NCBI GenBank assembly: GCA_030268105.1
Contig: BSDZ01000023.1
Location: forward strand, 2,170,001-2,234,000
DNA: 64,000 bases
Direction of reading: 5' to 3'
Origin: Volvox africanus
Lineage: Eukaryota > Chlorophyta > Chlorophyceae > Chlamydomonadales > Volvocaceae
The position numbers were made by a program, and so were the translations under genes. Under the pieces are notes generated by a model. That model searched no databases, was not told the DNA's origin, and saw only the letters and a program-made list of their open reading frames with translations. Positions within the stretch are counted from its first letter, which is position 1. Each line of letters opens with the position of its first letter. Positions 62,406-64,000 of the stretch are shown here, piece by piece.

Positions 62406-64000
62406 TTAGTATGCTAGGCGTCCGGGTCCGCTGTGCCTTGCGAGGTACGGAAATTCCTTATCCGCAACAGTGACAATCGAATGCCAATAACAGTAATAGT
62501 AATAAAAATAAAAATAATAGTAATAAAAAAAATAATTATTATAAAAATTAATATATTTATATAAATAATATTAATGATAACAATAAACATAATAAACATA
62601 ATAAACGTAATAATAATAATTAACATAATTAACATAATTAACGTAATATTAATATTTATAATAATCATAATAATTGTAATCATAATAATTATTATTTTAA
62701 TTACTATTATTATTTATTAATAATCACGAGATTCATAAGAATCATATGAATCATAATGATAGGGCTCCGGTGTGCCCTCCCCATCTTCCTCCCCCGCCCT
62801 TTGTCGGCGATGATGGTGGTGCTTTGGCGGCGTCGGTGGTGGCGTCGGTGGCGGACGGAGGGAGGGACGGAAAGAGGTTCCCATTCCCACCATCGCCACC
62901 GCTGCCACCACGGCCACATACACCACTACGACTACCGCCGCAAACACCGCCACCAAGGCGACCGCTGTAAGTGTCCTGGGGTATGTACGGGCAGTGTTCA
63001 TAATTGGATCTTAAACTGACATTCTGCGATTGGGCCTTCGTAGGCGGACACAACAGGGTCACTACACCCATGAAATCGAAACGGGTAAGATATGATACGG
63101 GATCGAGTTTCAAAGGTGACATGTGTATGTCTTGATGCCTTGACTGACTGAGGGATTACCTTGCAGGGATGTTTCGCTCTAGAGTGGTGAATGACCCTTC
63201 CCCTTGGTTTTGGATTTAGGATATTCTGCCACTGACATTTCCGATTGGGCCTTTGTAGGCAGCCACAATTCCAGGACGGGCTTAGTATGCTAGGCGTCCG
63301 GGTCCGCTGTGCCTTGCGAGGTACGGAAATTCCTTATCCGCAACAGTGACAATCGAATGCCAATAACAGTAATAGTAATAAAAATAAAAGTAATAGTAAT
63401 AAAAATAATAATTATTATAAACATTAATATATTTATATAAATAATAAACATAATAAACATAATAAACGTAATAATAATAATTAACATAATTAACGTAATA
63501 ATAATATTTATAATTATCATAATAATTGTAATCATAATATTTATTTTTTTAATTACTATTTTTATTTATTTATAATCATGAGATTCATAAGAATCATATG
63601 AATCATAATGATAGGGCTCCGGTGTTCCCTCCCCATCTCCCTCCCCCCCCCTTTGTCGGCGATGATGGTGGTGCTTTGGCGGCGTCGGTGGTGGCGTCGG
63701 TGGCGGACGGAGGGAGGGACGGAGAGAGGTTCCCATTCCCACCATCGCCACCGCTGCCACCACGGCCACATACACCACTACGGCTACCGCCGCAAACACC
63801 GCCACCAAGGCGACCGCTGTAAGTATCCTGGGGTATGTACGGGCAGTGTTCATAATTGGATCTTAAACTGACATTCTGCGATTTGGCCTTCGTAGGCGGA
63901 CACAACAGGGTCACTACACCCATGAAATCGAAACGGGTAAGATATGATACGGGATCGAGTTCAAAGGTGACATGTGTATTTCTTGATGCCTTGACTGACT
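62406..64000 (+). repeat. Last units in the window: common-type L, then diverged L851, array not ended
   Basis: 62406 starts a common-type L (876 bp) and 63282 a diverged L of the 851-bp kind, cut by the window end. The alternation with the block on its left shows that diverged and common types are interleaved, so the right edge of the array is not necessarily near. Confidence 0.85.

Larger units (their letters stand above)
6550..64000 (+). repeat. Satellite array of 375-bp (S) and 876-bp (L) units with higher-order structure
   Basis: Taking the TTAGTATGCTAGGCG motif as anchor, units begin at 6865 (S), 7240 (L), 8116 (S) and so on to 63282 (L), giving 50 S and 44 L. The spacings are 375 or 374 bp for S. 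For L they are 876 bp, or 877, 878, 897 or 851 in variants. The sum agrees with the measured distance to within one base. Units are in one orientation and differ at only a few positions. No rRNA, tRNA, transposase or reverse transcriptase is seen anywhere inside. The array continues beyond the window. Unit function is unknown. Confidence 0.97.

Noticed and set aside
6550..64000. CRISPR array
   Set aside because: Units of 375 and 876 bp are tandem with no short-repeat/unique-spacer alternation and no cas genes.
6550..64000. rDNA or tRNA gene cluster
   Set aside because: No segment of the monomer resembles conserved rRNA cores or a tRNA cloverleaf.
6550..64000. Tandem LTR or other transposon array
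   Set aside because: No reverse transcriptase, integrase or transposase frame, and no terminal inverted repeats or primer-binding site in the unit.

Overview
The window has two unlike parts: about 6.2 kb of mosaic flank, then a tandem repeat array that runs from about 6.25 kb to the end at 64 kb without reaching its far edge. The array and the first 1.1 kb look eukaryotic. They contain GT...AG intervals of 77-86 bp with good donor and acceptor sites, CTGAC branch-like motifs, low-complexity (GCC/ACC) blocks and a satellite with higher-order structure. The segment from about 1.15 to 6.25 kb looks like decayed DNA of a Rickettsiales-type bacterium: AT-rich coding, bacterial gene families and a Shine-Dalgarno start. 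The simplest reading is a eukaryotic chromosome carrying bacterial DNA at the edge of a satellite. The host cannot be named from this sequence, and a chimeric assembly cannot be excluded.

Flank, left to right. 1-207 is the open 3' end of a small cysteine-containing reading frame. 208-904 is unique sequence with a diverged 49-bp repeat pair and an intron-like interval (538-623). 905-1141 is a truncated copy of the GC-rich module that also occurs in the array. 1158-1394 packs short pieces of unrelated bacterial genes end to end on the minus strand: an unassigned C-terminus, mnmG, and an rpsG/fusA junction. 1411-1482 is a second fragment of the GC module. 1524-2449 is a broken replication-initiator-like gene, preceded by a related winged-helix ORF (2440-2829). 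2821-3233 is a GC-rich, structured island between 13-bp direct repeats. 3607-4031 is a frameshifted XRE-type regulator behind a 22-bp perfect palindrome. 4106-6252 is a multiply broken NB-ARC/TPR gene whose 5' end meets the third GC-module copy at the array edge. These genes are typical of rickettsial mobile elements and plasmids. None of the larger ones is intact, so they are probably relics.

Array. Two unit types alternate: S (375 bp) and L (876 bp). L is S plus a 501-bp insert made of an almost G/C-free (AAT-like) block joined to a GC-rich block. From the anchor at 6865 I count 50 S and 44 L units. They form successive patches of higher-order repeats with different periods: 4002, 1251, 2523, 3005, 2879, 2629 and 1226 bp, with a 1125-bp trimer nested in the first. 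L and S differ by exactly the interval between two AGT trinucleotides, and flanking copies suggest that L is the older form. Each L unit can be read as a three-exon transcript with a 117-codon spliced frame across two short introns, although many units carry a stop in the last exon. I regard the short ORFs that recur in every unit on either strand as by-products of repeat identity.
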